This document shows, piece after piece, positions 48,901-59,265 of a stretch of DNA of 64,000 nucleotides. Numbering within the stretch: the first letter of the stretch is position 1; every line of letters starts with the position of its first letter. The position numbers and the translations under genes were made by a program. Under the pieces are notes generated by a model. It saw only the letters and a program-made list of their open reading frames with translations, was not told the origin of the DNA and did no database searches. The stretch comes from Antedon mediterranea. Its lineage: Eukaryota > Echinodermata > Crinoidea > Comatulida > Antedonidae. The stretch spans positions 6,363,001-6,427,000 of the forward strand of contig NC_092680.1 in the NCBI RefSeq assembly GCF_964355755.1, in the 5' to 3' direction.

Positions 48901-51900
48901 TCGTTACCGGCATATACCCATTCTCATCGGACTATCGTGCCGGAAATATAACCGGTATATACCGGCTTTCTGTGAGAAAGGAGTCGGGCATATTCGGCCA
49001 ATAAAAAGTCTCTGACAAAATAATTATTGAGGGCGTCCTTTATTGTTATTATTTTTGTCTAGGGATATATGGCGGCGAATGTTAGGTTACAGATTATTAT
49101 CTTCCTTTATAGCATATTTATGCAATACATGCTATGTACAGTATATTGTGCATATATTATACAGGTACAGCAATTAATTAGCCGTCAATCGGCAATCTGT
49201 AAAACACCTTAGAAGGCTGTACAATTTACAAGGCGACGAAGGGTCAGGCTAGTTAGGCACCAACATTAACAAAGAGCTGGCCTAGGCTAGGCCTGCTATA
49301 GATTATGCTACAAATTTCTTCTTGTCCCCTTATTTTAAGCAGCTCTCTTATCTCATTATCCCTCCAGTTCGACATTATTATTGTTAATTGAATTGAATCG
49401 GCGCCAAAGTGATACACTTGACCGCGCAAGGTGTCTGAAGCCTCGACAGGGAACCCCGGAATATAACGGCGTTACGTTCTCACAGAATGCCCGTCTGGCA
49501 TTGCGGGGAATATCCCTAGAATATTACTAGGTCTAAAGCAGGTCATGTCGATGCCGGCATGGTGCCGGCATGATGCCAAGACGACCCGTTCTCACAGAAA
49601 ACCATACCGGCATGGTAATGGTATATTCCCGCAATATTCCTGGCACTCAGCTCTGTGAGAAAGGGGCTATAGAGTAATAGGATTGAATAATATATCAGTT
49701 TGATTTGATAGATTGTTATTGTTTATACTTGTTGCGCTTTCAGGGTTTGCTTGAGTAGACTTTTCCATGTTACTTTGGTTATTTCGGTTTTAACTTCTGT
49801 CTCTTGTACGATGTACATTCATACTAAACATCGTCTCCCTCCCCCCCCCCCCCTACCAATGAGGAGCTAGGCTTATCCTCTACACCGTGGTTGACGAAAT
49901 GCCAAAATCTTGAAATAAGCTCTGTTTTCTTTAATTTTCTCAAAATATAATGTTATTATAGTAATTTGATTACATTTTGAGTAGACGTCTCCGCCATTGC
50001 TTTCTATATATTTAATAGAATTTATATGATGCAATCGAGAAATCGTCCTTTTCTTACATACCATCTTAGTACATTTAGCATTAGTCGTATTTTGATACGT
50101 ATTAAAATTGGTAACACGATAATTTTTTCGCAATGCGTATTCAGATAATAATATTATGATATCTAGTATTACAATTTAACAAAATATATATTCGAAAAAT
50201 GTCTAAGAGTATTATGGGTAGGGGTATCAATCGGGGAAATATATTTAATGTGGATAATCATGAATGGGCCTATAGGCTGTGTATTAATAAAGCTTTATTT
50301 GGTTATCTGTACAAGCGCTATTCACAAAAATCGAAATACAGTCGCAAAATTAATTTAAAGAACCTGAAATAGTCTGCCCTCTATTGACAAGTATTAACTA
50401 AATTACTACTGTATTACTATACTATTACTATACTATATAAACTATTTTTCATTACCTTTTATGAGCCGTATATCGTATTAAATTCATATACTGTATATAT
50501 ATTCATATATTCTTTCATTCGAGTGAGTGTGGCCGAGCGGTTAAGACAGTGGAATCGTAATCCATAGCCATAACATCGGCAAGGGTTCGAGGCTCACTCA
50601 CTCCGTGGTTCTGGTGATAGAACGAGTCTCGGATAAGGACTATAAACCGTAGGTCCAGAGTACACACTGGCTCGTGTGCACTTTAAAGAACCTATAGAGT
50701 ACATCTTTCGAGACGAGTAGCCTAGGGGGTTACCCCGGTGTACTAGTATACACACAGCCACTGTCACTAATCAAGAGGGCTCCTTGATTGTCAGCATACG
50801 CCGTTTAGGGTCATCCTCTATCAATAAGGTGTAATAAAAAAATAAATTTTAAAAATAGGGAGCAGTGCTTTTGAAGTGCACGTAATATACCAAACACCAA
50901 CCAATGCGTTTTCAAAAATGTTCCATATAATACCTACCTATCCATATGCAAACAATTATAATACGTGCTTTTCGAATACTCCTAGAATTTCGAGACTGAA
51001 CTGCTTTAACAATCAATGAATATCGATCAATGGTCACCAACATTAGCAGAAAACATGTTACTTGTGTTGAAACCTGTAACAAATAATACGAAAATGTTTG
51101 CTATAAAATATGATATAGGCCTACATAAAAGCTTTTTGTATTGTACATGATTTATTAACTACTCAATTTCGATCCATTATAGTATATAATGTCTGTGCCA
51201 ACTCATGGCATCTCTTTTTATAATCATGGTCTATGATTGATGACGTGTAAGAAGCAGTGTATGAGATATTTATAAAAAAAGAATCTTGTTTTTTGAAAAA
51301 TGTAGGTCAATATTACCAATTTGTTGAAATATATTTTATAGAATTAAACAATATTTTAAAATCACGATTGTATTGTATAAAACGCGTACAGTATTTCATT
51401 CTGTATGCCTGCTTATATACAAGTATTACGTTTTGCTTACGTCACAAAACGAATCGGGTATTTTGTTCTAGTTTTTGTAAACACCGTTTGTTTGGCTTCG
51501 CTTAGAATACCATGCCTATTTAATCTCAAAACAAACCAAAACATGTATAGGTAAGTGTTCGATCGTCGTCAACATCAACGCTAACTTCGATATTGAGAAG
51601 GTAATCCCTAGATCCTGATCCGAATTACTTTCATTACTATTTTTAGAGGTCAGCATATCATTTCGAATAATAATTACAAAGTTTGTCCAATTGCAATCAA
51701 ACACATGTCTAGACAGTATTCCAGAGTTTAATCAATGATTCAATGAATGGATAAATAAAGTATTTGACCTTAAACCAAAGGTAATTAGTTATTTGTCACA
51801 CAGTGACTTTATTAATAGAAACGAATCTTTTTTTTTGTATGTTATCAACTGCACAGAGCTCGCCTTTTCAAGATAGGAACTCGTAAGTCATTTGTTCTTA

Positions 51901-54900
51901 TGTCTGGCTGCGAAAAAGTAGTATTGTAGATATTCTCCTCCTCGAAGCGCGATGTCTGTTAAGGGGCGTGGAACTGATATTGTCGAAGCCACCGATAAAC
52001 CATTTGATCTCCGGGGCTCAGCATCCTGTTGTTAGATTGGAAAGAATAACTACAGGTAGCCGACGTTTATTCAAAGAAATTAGAAATATTATTGCCATTG
52101 TCAGTAATGCCAGCTTTGTTGGCACCGTACTACTTTAACCAACTCACAAAATATTCAGCCCCCAAAATATTTTGAAATAAATGGATTGAATTACAGAAAG
52201 AAATAAATCATTGCCTTTATTGTCTATTCTAATTCTTGAGAATCATTGTTCATCACTACTTTATACACAACACAAATAAAGAGGTAAAACCAATCAATGC
52301 AAAGCTTTTAAGAAAACAATCACATTCAAATCAAAATAATTTATTCTAAAGAATCTCCAAATCACTCTACATGAGGAAATTATTCAAAGTAAATTGAAAA
52401 AAAATAATTGTAGGCATATAATGAAATATTGAATTTTGAAATCCCATCAAGATTATGGTTTCAATAAAATTTCAAAGCGTAGGTATTATCATGGTTATCG
52501 ATATTCAACTGTATAAACTTACATAATACATGTATATTACCATACCTTTCTTAAGCTCTGTCTACACTATCAAACTTTATTTGCCAATAAAAATGTTATG
52601 TGCCTATATATTGACATGATGATTTCATATCACTACCATATTTGGGCATCAGTACCATATTTGGGCACACATCATACTTTTTTGTCAAACTACATTGATA
52701 GTGCAGACATAACTTTACAATAGCTTGATAATCAGTTGTAATGTGTTTTCAAAATGATTAATGTTTCTTTATTCAAAAAATCACATTCAAATCAAAATAA
52801 ATGTATTCCTAAGAATCTCCAAATCAGTCTACATGAACAAATTATTCAAAGTAAATTGAAAACCGTAATTGTAGGCATAATAAATAAAATCTTGAATTTT
52901 GAAATCCCATCGAAATTATGGTTTCAATAAAACAAAATATCAAGGTGTTAAAAAAGTATTATCGTGGCTTTAATATTCAACTATGTTTAAATTCATTATA
53001 CTGCATATACATCATACCTTTATTGATAATTCTAACGTGTGGTCAGAATGATTCATTTTCCTCAACCTAAGTGCTTAAAAAGCTATACATTTACATTATT
53101 TATATTCTACATATGTTATTCTTCAACTACCAACACTAATACTTTTAAATGTAGGCCAATAATATTATACCTTTTGATAGTTAATTACAATGAAAGTAAT
53201 AATAACAAGACAGTTATAGAAGCAGTCTATTTAATTAAAAACGTGGATTTCTTTTACTTAACTCATATTAATATAGTCATGCTTACATCATAAATGAACG
53301 ACGTACCAATAAGAAGGCTCCAAACTAATAATTGTCTAGCTCATCAAGACACACACAGTAAGTGTTGATAATTGATATATTTTCGTGTGTTATTTTCATC
53401 AAAGATAGATAACAAACTTATGCATTAGTAAGTTAGTATCTATGATAGGAAAGATATCTAGTGACGCATAAAGGAGTTTTAGATGGATTTTAATACATCA
53501 CCATGATATAGCATTTTAAAAATAACGAGTCAATTTACATATTATTATAAACTTAATCACTAAGTAAGACTTAGGATGAATACGATTTTTAGTTTAGAAG
53601 AATATAATGTAAAAAAGATAAAGAAATATTAAACCGCCCAGCAATACAGCTGAAATATTATATGAAACGATAAAGATGAGAATTCTGCAAGAGTAGACAA
53701 AAAAAAAACATTAACGGAGTTGATTGTAATTCAGTACATGGTTTCAGTGTTGTAATTTCACAGGTGTTGATCAATCTTGATTCCATGCTTAATTTTAGTT
53801 GATCGATTGGGATAAGTATAACATACCGTAGTGAAAAAAAAGAGATTTATTAGCCCAATAGAATATGATGCGGGAAATTTACAACAACAGGAGAAATGGT
53901 TATACAGGTATACATGATGTTGTTTATGATATGGTGTGCCTTAACGTGTAGGTTAGCACCAGGATCCACTCTTCTCTGGTCAAGACAAAATTGTACATTA
54001 AACATAATAAATATCAAGGAAGTAATTCCAAACCAATTCCAAATAAACCTTGTTTCAATAAAAATCACACCTTTTTTGCATTATTTATAAAAACAGTGCC
54101 TTAATGCTTCTGGTTTTCTGTCTATACCTGAATTTATTAGTGCATTTTAAGTTACAAAAGGTTGATCTGAATCAGTGCATTTTAAGTTACAAAAGATTTA
54201 CCTAGTCAGTGCATTTTGAGTTACAAACGTTGACAAATGCATAAAATACATGTGTAGCTAGTTGGATGTTGTGTAAAGTTTAAACAAGTGGATCACCGAC
54301 GGTCTCCGTTGATGAATATTTTCGTCAGTTATCTGACACGTAGAATACCCACATTAGCAATACCTTTTTGTTCTTACCGCTGGTATATTTTTAGAAAAAC
54401 GAAGATATTAATTGTCATAGAAATCGCTAACCAGTTCGAATGTTGTTGTTTGTATCTAAACCCCATCAATAAGCTACAGTGAAAAGGCGTTAATCTCTAT
54501 TGTACAGTGTGATGAAAACAAAATTGATTGATGTTACGAATTCAAATTTCCTGCCGCGCCTCAGAATAAAAAATATTTTTGAATGGACGAATAGGTCTAG
54601 GCCTAATATCAATTCAAAACATTAAATTACTAAATTTAGATTTAAATCATGTTAATTCAAGTGTGTTATTAAATATTTGAATAGCTACAGTACAGTATAT
54701 GCCATCTTGTCTGTGTTGAGATATTTGTATTTGAAATCGTGTCGACTAATAGCCGCCATTTTGTTTTCTTTTTAAAACTAAAATTATTTTTCAACGGTTC
54801 ATATTATTGTGAAATTTCAGTTAGTACCAAACGTGGTAAAAAATTTTTTCCTGATTTTAGTAAACTGGCGATATTCAATGGCGAATGTCTTATAACAATT

Positions 54901-57900
54901 GAGACGTATCAACATTTTACGAAAAACAAATGTCAAAACCAAATTTTTTGTTGATTCAACATATAGCAGATATTTCATCAGCTTTTACTCCAAAATAATG
55001 TTTACATGGAGTGTTTTTGTTTGTTGTTTGTTTTGTTTTTTTTAAAGGCAGAGTAAAAGCTTTAGTAATAAAGCATTATTCAGCAATAAAAGACTTCTAG
55101 TCTACTGTGATCAATAGTTTAATTGTCTGTCGTATTCCCATCATAATTTGTACGGTACTAATATAGAGTAACAGATGTTTCTTATTATGGCATCTATATA
55201 TGTAATAGTCTACATAAAATGTTTGAATACAATCAAAATAATACTTATATGGATACGGTATACAATTATGATTTTATTCATGTCCTAAAGTGAATTTCTA
55301 TTTACTTAATTCACTGCATCCATCTTGAATCAATGTCGATTTTTCTTTTCGTAAATAAGTTAAGGACCCTTTATGTGAAAGATAGCCGAACTACTTCCTA
55401 ACTATAAGTAAACCTAACCCTCTAAATAATCTCTATCTTACTATAAAGTAAAAAGAAATTGCTCATGGGATTTGAACCATATACATCGACATGTCCATAG
55501 TCTAATCTACTCGACTACACAGACGGCTCGACAGAAAGCGTTTGTATTGGATAATTGTAGTAGCTCAATTCTTACGCCACTTATGAATATGACTAATGAA
55601 TGTTTATGTTTATTTGTGACGTTTCATGAGGGGCCCCACATTATGTACGAAAAGAAATATCGCAGGCAGAGTTATTACCAACGTATTTTTATTATGTTAT
55701 ATTATATGTTTTTATCTATTATGAACTACATTGTATTATTTAAAAAATAACATATTTTCAAACGGTAGGAATGCCTAATAATAATCGGAGACTGAACAGA
55801 ACCTTATTTTTAGAACGTGAGTAGTTGTGTTATAAAACAAAGTGAATGGTTTGTATTTGTTGATAGCACCTCGTTAAATTAAACAGTCAATATTATTTTT
55901 ACTCATGAAATATTTTCACCATTGAACAGTCAATATTACTTCAACTCATGAAATATTTTCACCATTGAACGTGAACATTTTTTACTCATTTTTTTCTATG
56001 TATGTTTTCATTGATTTGTCTGAACGATGGTAATTAAACTTTCAGAGTAACCAAAAATAAATTAAAGAGATAAGTATGTACTAATTGTTATAAATGTGTA
56101 GTAATTTAGGTGTAAAATAGCTATTTAAGTGCGTATATTAATATTGATTTAGATCCGTGTTCGAAAATAAGCGGTGAAATATAGAATGTTAAGAAAAATC
56201 AATATAACTTCCATTTAAACCATTAGATGACAAATTACTTGTTGAAAGCAACGGAGGCGTCACTAGAAATTAATCGACCACCCGTGATAAATTATTGCAT
56301 TTTAATGAGTTCTCAACTATATTGAATTATGCTATGATTAATTAATAGGTTTGGTAATGTGATTCGCATCAAAAGAATGTAATTCAGTTAGGAATATATT
56401 ATGTGTTTAAAAAGGTATTACAGTACAGAGAGTCTTGTTTAATCAAATATTCGCATCAAGATAATGGTACAGAATTCAGTTAGTTGAGCATAATATACGA
56501 TTTTCGGGTACTGGATCTAGATTTGCCCACCAGTTTCATAGACAAATTCCGAAAAGCTATGTTTACACTATTAAACTAGTTTTAAAAAGATGTGATGTGC
56601 CAAAAATATTGTAGTACTATGACGTCATAATGTCCATATATGGGTACATCACAATTGTTACATAAAGTTTAATAGTGTAGACAAAGATTCATGCAAGTGT
56701 CATAGGTCATAACCAAACCCTTAAACTAACCTTACATGATACGCCACGTGTGATCGGTATTACCGAATGTTATGATGCTGGCCAAATATTGTCGATCGTA
56801 CATGGAGATAAAGCACTGAGAATTGGGTATAAAGGCCTAAACAAATTGTATTTATTAAAAATATTACTGAAACGCTATTTGCACATTCCACGCAGTTTTC
56901 TCTATAAATAACGCAATGGTAACATATAGAGTTATATCATATCATATTACTTTCATTTAAGTTGATTAGAGGAGCTTTCGGAGTTTTATCCACCTTTTTT
57001 ATCGTTTAATTCCACACTGCTTCTTCCCATGGTTTGTCTGTAAACCATAGTGAAAGGAATTGGATATAGCTGTACAAAATGAACTTGAATGGCAAAAGCA
57101 TATAAACAGAAAAAGGTTATACTTTTATGTTACATGATTATATAAATGTTACCCAATAAAAATCAATTGTATTTTTTTTCTCTCTACCGAATAATCAATT
57201 AACAACGTAATTTATGTGATAAAATATCTTTTTGGCATAATTTGTTTGTTTTTTGTTTTTCTGAAATAGATTTTTTATTTAAAAACAAGTTTGTTCTGAT
57301 TTAATTTAGCTTTTACTTACTGTAAATAGTTATACCATTATAAATAAACTATTTCATCATTATTATACACACAAATGCCTACCCGCCTACCTGTATTTCA
57401 TATAATTGTCTTTAAATTTATTTCTAATGATCCAAAGTAAAGATTCAAATAAATTAATATTTATAAATATACATTTGTTGTGAACTCATGAAATATTCTC
57501 AAAATTGAACATTTTTAAAATTTTTTTTATGTATATTTTCATTGATTTGTCTGAATGATGGTAATACAACATTTGAGTAACCAAACATAAATTGCATTCA
57601 TTACTGAGATAAGTATGTACTAATTGTTATAAATTTGTAGTAATTTAGGTGTAAAATGGCTATTTAAGTGCGTAAATGGATATTAATATTAATAATAATG
57701 GCTATTTAAGTATTTAATGATGCATGTTACTGTTTACCCTACATGTTGATAGTATAATATGGACTTTGTATACTCTTGAATATGCTACTCTCGAAATTCA
57801 ACAATTAGTAGCGTAGAAATCGAAAATCCGAAAGGATTTAGAATGCATCCACCAACCAGCAGAATATAACTTATTTCCTCTACAAATTTGGATAGAAACA

Positions 57901-58958
57901 ATGCTGTTTGAAAAATGATACAAATGACACGCACAATATTAAAGGTGATTTATTAACGATAATTGAAAAAATGTACTTATGTCCGGCACACAAGGATTTT
58001 AAATCTTTACTTAAGGCAAAGCGTGAAAGAAATACTTCCATCCATGGTCTGAGCTAGTTAAATAGAAGTTTCTTTAAAAATTGTACTGTAGTTCAAGAAG
58101 ATAAAAAAGGATGTATGAAATACAATAGACCTATTGAAGCCAATGACATACATCTTTTAAATGAAATCAGATTTGTCTGTATAAAGCTCTGTCAACACTA
58201 TCAAACTTTATGTGATAACAAATATGATGTGCCTATATATGGACATGGTTATGTCATATCACTACCATATTTGGGCATATCACTACCATATTTGGGGAAA
58301 TCACACTTTTTGTCAGATTAGTTTAATAATGTAGACAGAGCTTTAGACAGAGCTTTAGACAAAAAACTGTTGTTGTCGTGTAGTTAACAATGCACAGAGT
58401 TGGCTTTTGAAATGGTCCAGTTTGATTACGAAGTTAATACTGATTAGTTCATGAAGTAACTACAACTTGAACCAATCCATCATTCTTGTGCAAAGTGAAA
58501 ATAATCTCAGTTTTTCTCATAAACATGTATAACAATCAAATACCATTACTAGCTTAAGAGTTTATTGAAAAACAAAATAAAAGCGACCGTTCTTTTTTTT
58601 TTACACGACGCGGTGCGACTACTATACAGTTATTGAGCATATCAATCATTGTGCGCATGCTCATGTTTCTGAACGTGGGCTGAATGGATTTCGACTCATC
58701 AGATGCGCAGTTCAATTGAGTGTATTTAAAATATACCCTGTACTATTATAGAACGCATACTTACGAATTGCATGTATGAGATCATTCGGCAACCAAAATC
58801 TCCAAATGGCCAATCCACCATAAAAAACAATATAGTCATAGGTATTGCACAGAATACAAGTAACGATATGTCTGTAATTGCCAGATGTAGTAGATACTGG
58901 TTAGTTATTGTCCGCATGTCCTTATTAGTGATGATGATATACAATACTAACGTATTAC
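42927..58958 (-). CDS. Kisspeptin-receptor-like class A GPCR, three exons (TM1 to C-terminus), N-terminal exon not found
   Basis: Minus-strand exons: 58958-58765, 51073-50938, 43498-42927. Frames join cleanly (phases 1, 0, 1). Exon 1 here gives NTLVLYIIIT (TM1), MRTITNQYLLHLAITD (TM2), WPFGDFGC (ECL1, TM3 cysteine) and ends YMQF. The middle exon begins VSTQVTCFLLMLVTIDRY, the end of TM3 with the DRY motif, and ends in TM4 (CIWI). The last exon completes TM4, gives ECL2 Cys (KVCGTILR), TM5, TM6 with FWLP, TM7 with NPFIY, and a CC pair in the tail. The WxxGDFxC...VSxQxTC pattern is that of kisspeptin receptors (human: WVLGDFMC, VSVQATC). Galanin/allatostatin-A receptors are the alternative. The N-terminus and start of TM1 must lie further right, probably beyond the window. 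Confidence 0.85.
44676..44790 (-). repeat. AAT microsatellite with LINE-tail-like flank
   Basis: (TAA)n at 44679-44700 is followed by TATTTATTCGGTCATCAG and GGCTAAAGCCCAAACAG. A trinucleotide repeat joined to such a sequence is typical of a minus-strand LINE 3' end. No coding part is attached. Confidence 0.35.
45111..45137. repeat. ATT trinucleotide microsatellite
   Basis: About nine ATT units in the GPCR intron; no other feature attached. Confidence 0.85.
45537..48722 (-). mobile_element. Jockey/CR1-superfamily LINE, near full length for endonuclease and RT, disabled
   Basis: Lies in the GPCR intron in the same orientation. The endonuclease part (48722-47928) starts HYNIRSINKHLDELI and has GISETWL, GGGVGLF, YRPPD, GDFNINLL and SDHLP. 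A TGA at 47928 and further stops and frameshifts follow. 47555-47187 gives the linker and RT start (NKAPGFDG). After a shift, 47044-45713 gives SKVFEKIIHNQLYNYL, FMDLSKAFD, GVSQGSVLGPLLFLIYI and the catalytic FADDT. The element ends in a (TTGAAAA)-like tail at 45537-45560, as LINEs of this group do. At least three lesions show it is inactive. Confidence 0.88.
48838..49671. mobile_element. TIR element with AGCCCCTTTCTCACAGA ends, about 830 bp, with internal half-palindromes
   Basis: Left end AGCCCCTTTCTCACAGATG, right end CTCTGTGAGAAAGGGGCT, a clear terminal inverted repeat with ATA flanking both sides as a possible target duplication. A second copy of the right-end word (TTTCTGTGAGAAAGGAG) occurs at 48965-48983 and an inverted one (GTTCTCACAGAA) near 49473. 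The ends are rich in CCGGTATA/TGCCGGCAT words. The middle, about 49000-49440, has no recognised transposase. Confidence 0.8.
49841..49853 (+). repeat. Poly-C tract (13 C)
   Basis: Run of 13 cytosines after TCGTCTCCCT in the GPCR intron; second such tract in the window. Confidence 0.9.
50521..50850 (+). repeat. tRNA-derived SINE, long copy
   Basis: Begins GAGTGAGTGTGGCCGAGCGG then TTAAGACAG (A box of Leu/Ser tRNA type), then GGGTTCGAGGCTCACTCAC (B box), then a body of about 230 bp with CGGATAAGGACTATAAACCG, GGGGTTACCCCGGTGTAC and CATACGCCGTTTAGGGTC, ending in an A-rich tail (AATAAAAAAATAAA). The promoter boxes are better kept than in the copy at 10746. It ends only about 90 bp from GPCR exon 50938-51073. 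Confidence 0.8.
52322..53022 (+). repeat. Direct duplication of about 235 bp flanking a MITE
   Basis: Copies 52322-52556 and 52781-53022 share CACATTCAAATCAAAATAA, AGAATCTCCAAATCA, TTATTCAAAGTAAATTGAAA, TTGAATTTTGAAATCCCATC and TATTCAACT...CATACCTTT. The copy-d MITE (52551-52718) begins right where the first unit ends. Confidence 0.8.
52551..52718. mobile_element. MITE, AAGCTCTGTCTACACTATC family, copy d
   Basis: Left end TTAAGCTCTGTCTACACTAT, the best-kept left terminus of the family; right end ACATTGATAGTGCAGACATA. The inner word ACCATATTTGGGCA is present twice. Located between two direct repeats. Confidence 0.8.
54137..54232 (+). repeat. Three-copy tandem repeat, about 33-36 bp unit
   Basis: AGTGCATTTTAAGTTACAAA occurs three times (the third with GAG for AAG), each followed by a variable AGGTTGATC/AGATTTACC/CGTTGAC spacer. 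Confidence 0.8.
55942..56146 (+). repeat. Dispersed direct duplication, copy 1 (copy 2 at 57482-57690)
   Basis: Both copies read AACTCATGAAATATT.TC, TTTTCATTGATTTGTCTGAA, GATGGTAAT, AGATAAGTATGTACTAATTG and TAGTAATTTAGGTGTAAAAT and end CTATTTAAGTGCGTA. The first 40 bp are also tandemly repeated just upstream of copy 1 (55900-55935). Confidence 0.8.
56553..56688. mobile_element. MITE, AAGCTCTGTCTACACTATC family, copy e
   Basis: Left AAAGCTATGTTTACACTATT, right GTTTAATAGTGTAGACAAAG, with GATGTGCCAAAAATATT and CATATATGGGTACATCAC inside. It is divergent but keeps both ends, and has a TGACGTCA palindrome at its centre. Confidence 0.65.
58183..58345. mobile_element. MITE, AAGCTCTGTCTACACTATC family, copy f
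   Basis: Left AAAGCTCTGTCAACACTATC, right TTTAATAATGTAGACAGAGC, followed by a repeated AGACAGAGCTTTAG at 58331-58357. The CACTACCATATTTGGG word occurs twice in tandem, as in copy d. Confidence 0.75.
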
Positions 58959-59150
58959 CTATGGAATAGAAAAAAAAAATCAAACTACTTTATAGCCTAA
59001 TTACTATTACAGCAAATGAAACTCGAACCGAAGCGTGTTTGAAGACCAACATCATTGGATGTGTTTGAATGGTCAGAAAATCATCTCCAACTGAAGTAGT
59101 AAACGAGTGCGTCTGGGTGATTTGCTCTTGGGCTAATGCGAATGTTTCTG

Positions 59151-59265
59151 GACTAGCACGTGGTATGCGTCTGGTCTGCCCATGATATGCGTCTAGAATA
59201 GCACGTGACATGCTTCTGGACTAGCGCGCGACATGCTTCTGGACTAGCACGTGACATAACTTCTG
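59151..59265 (+). repeat. Minisatellite, 23 bp unit, five units
   Basis: Units like GACTAGCACGTGACATGCTTCTG repeat head to tail (starts about 59151, 59174, 59196, 59219, 59242) with few differences; weaker units precede it. A minus-strand open frame overlaps it and is not a gene. Confidence 0.85.

Larger units (their letters stand above)
53030..58700. other. GPCR intron, distal part
   Basis: AT-rich, no exon recognised on either strand. It contains a three-copy short tandem repeat (54137-54232), a dispersed direct duplication (55942-56146 and 57482-57690), two MITE copies (56553, 58183), and a worn tRNA-like B-box word near 55465 (GGGATTTGAACC on +, reverse orientation). Open frames at 53039, 54739 and 55472 are not supported. 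Confidence 0.45.

Noticed and set aside
50526-50602. tRNA-Leu/Ser gene
   Set aside because: Only A and B boxes are kept; there is no proper acceptor stem or anticodon arm, and the sequence continues into a SINE body that is repeated elsewhere in the window.
58990-59211. Minus-strand frame immediately upstream of the GPCR TM1 exon as its N-terminal exon
   Set aside because: It overlaps the 23 bp minisatellite, has no TM1-like hydrophobic end and no phase-1 donor giving Gly.
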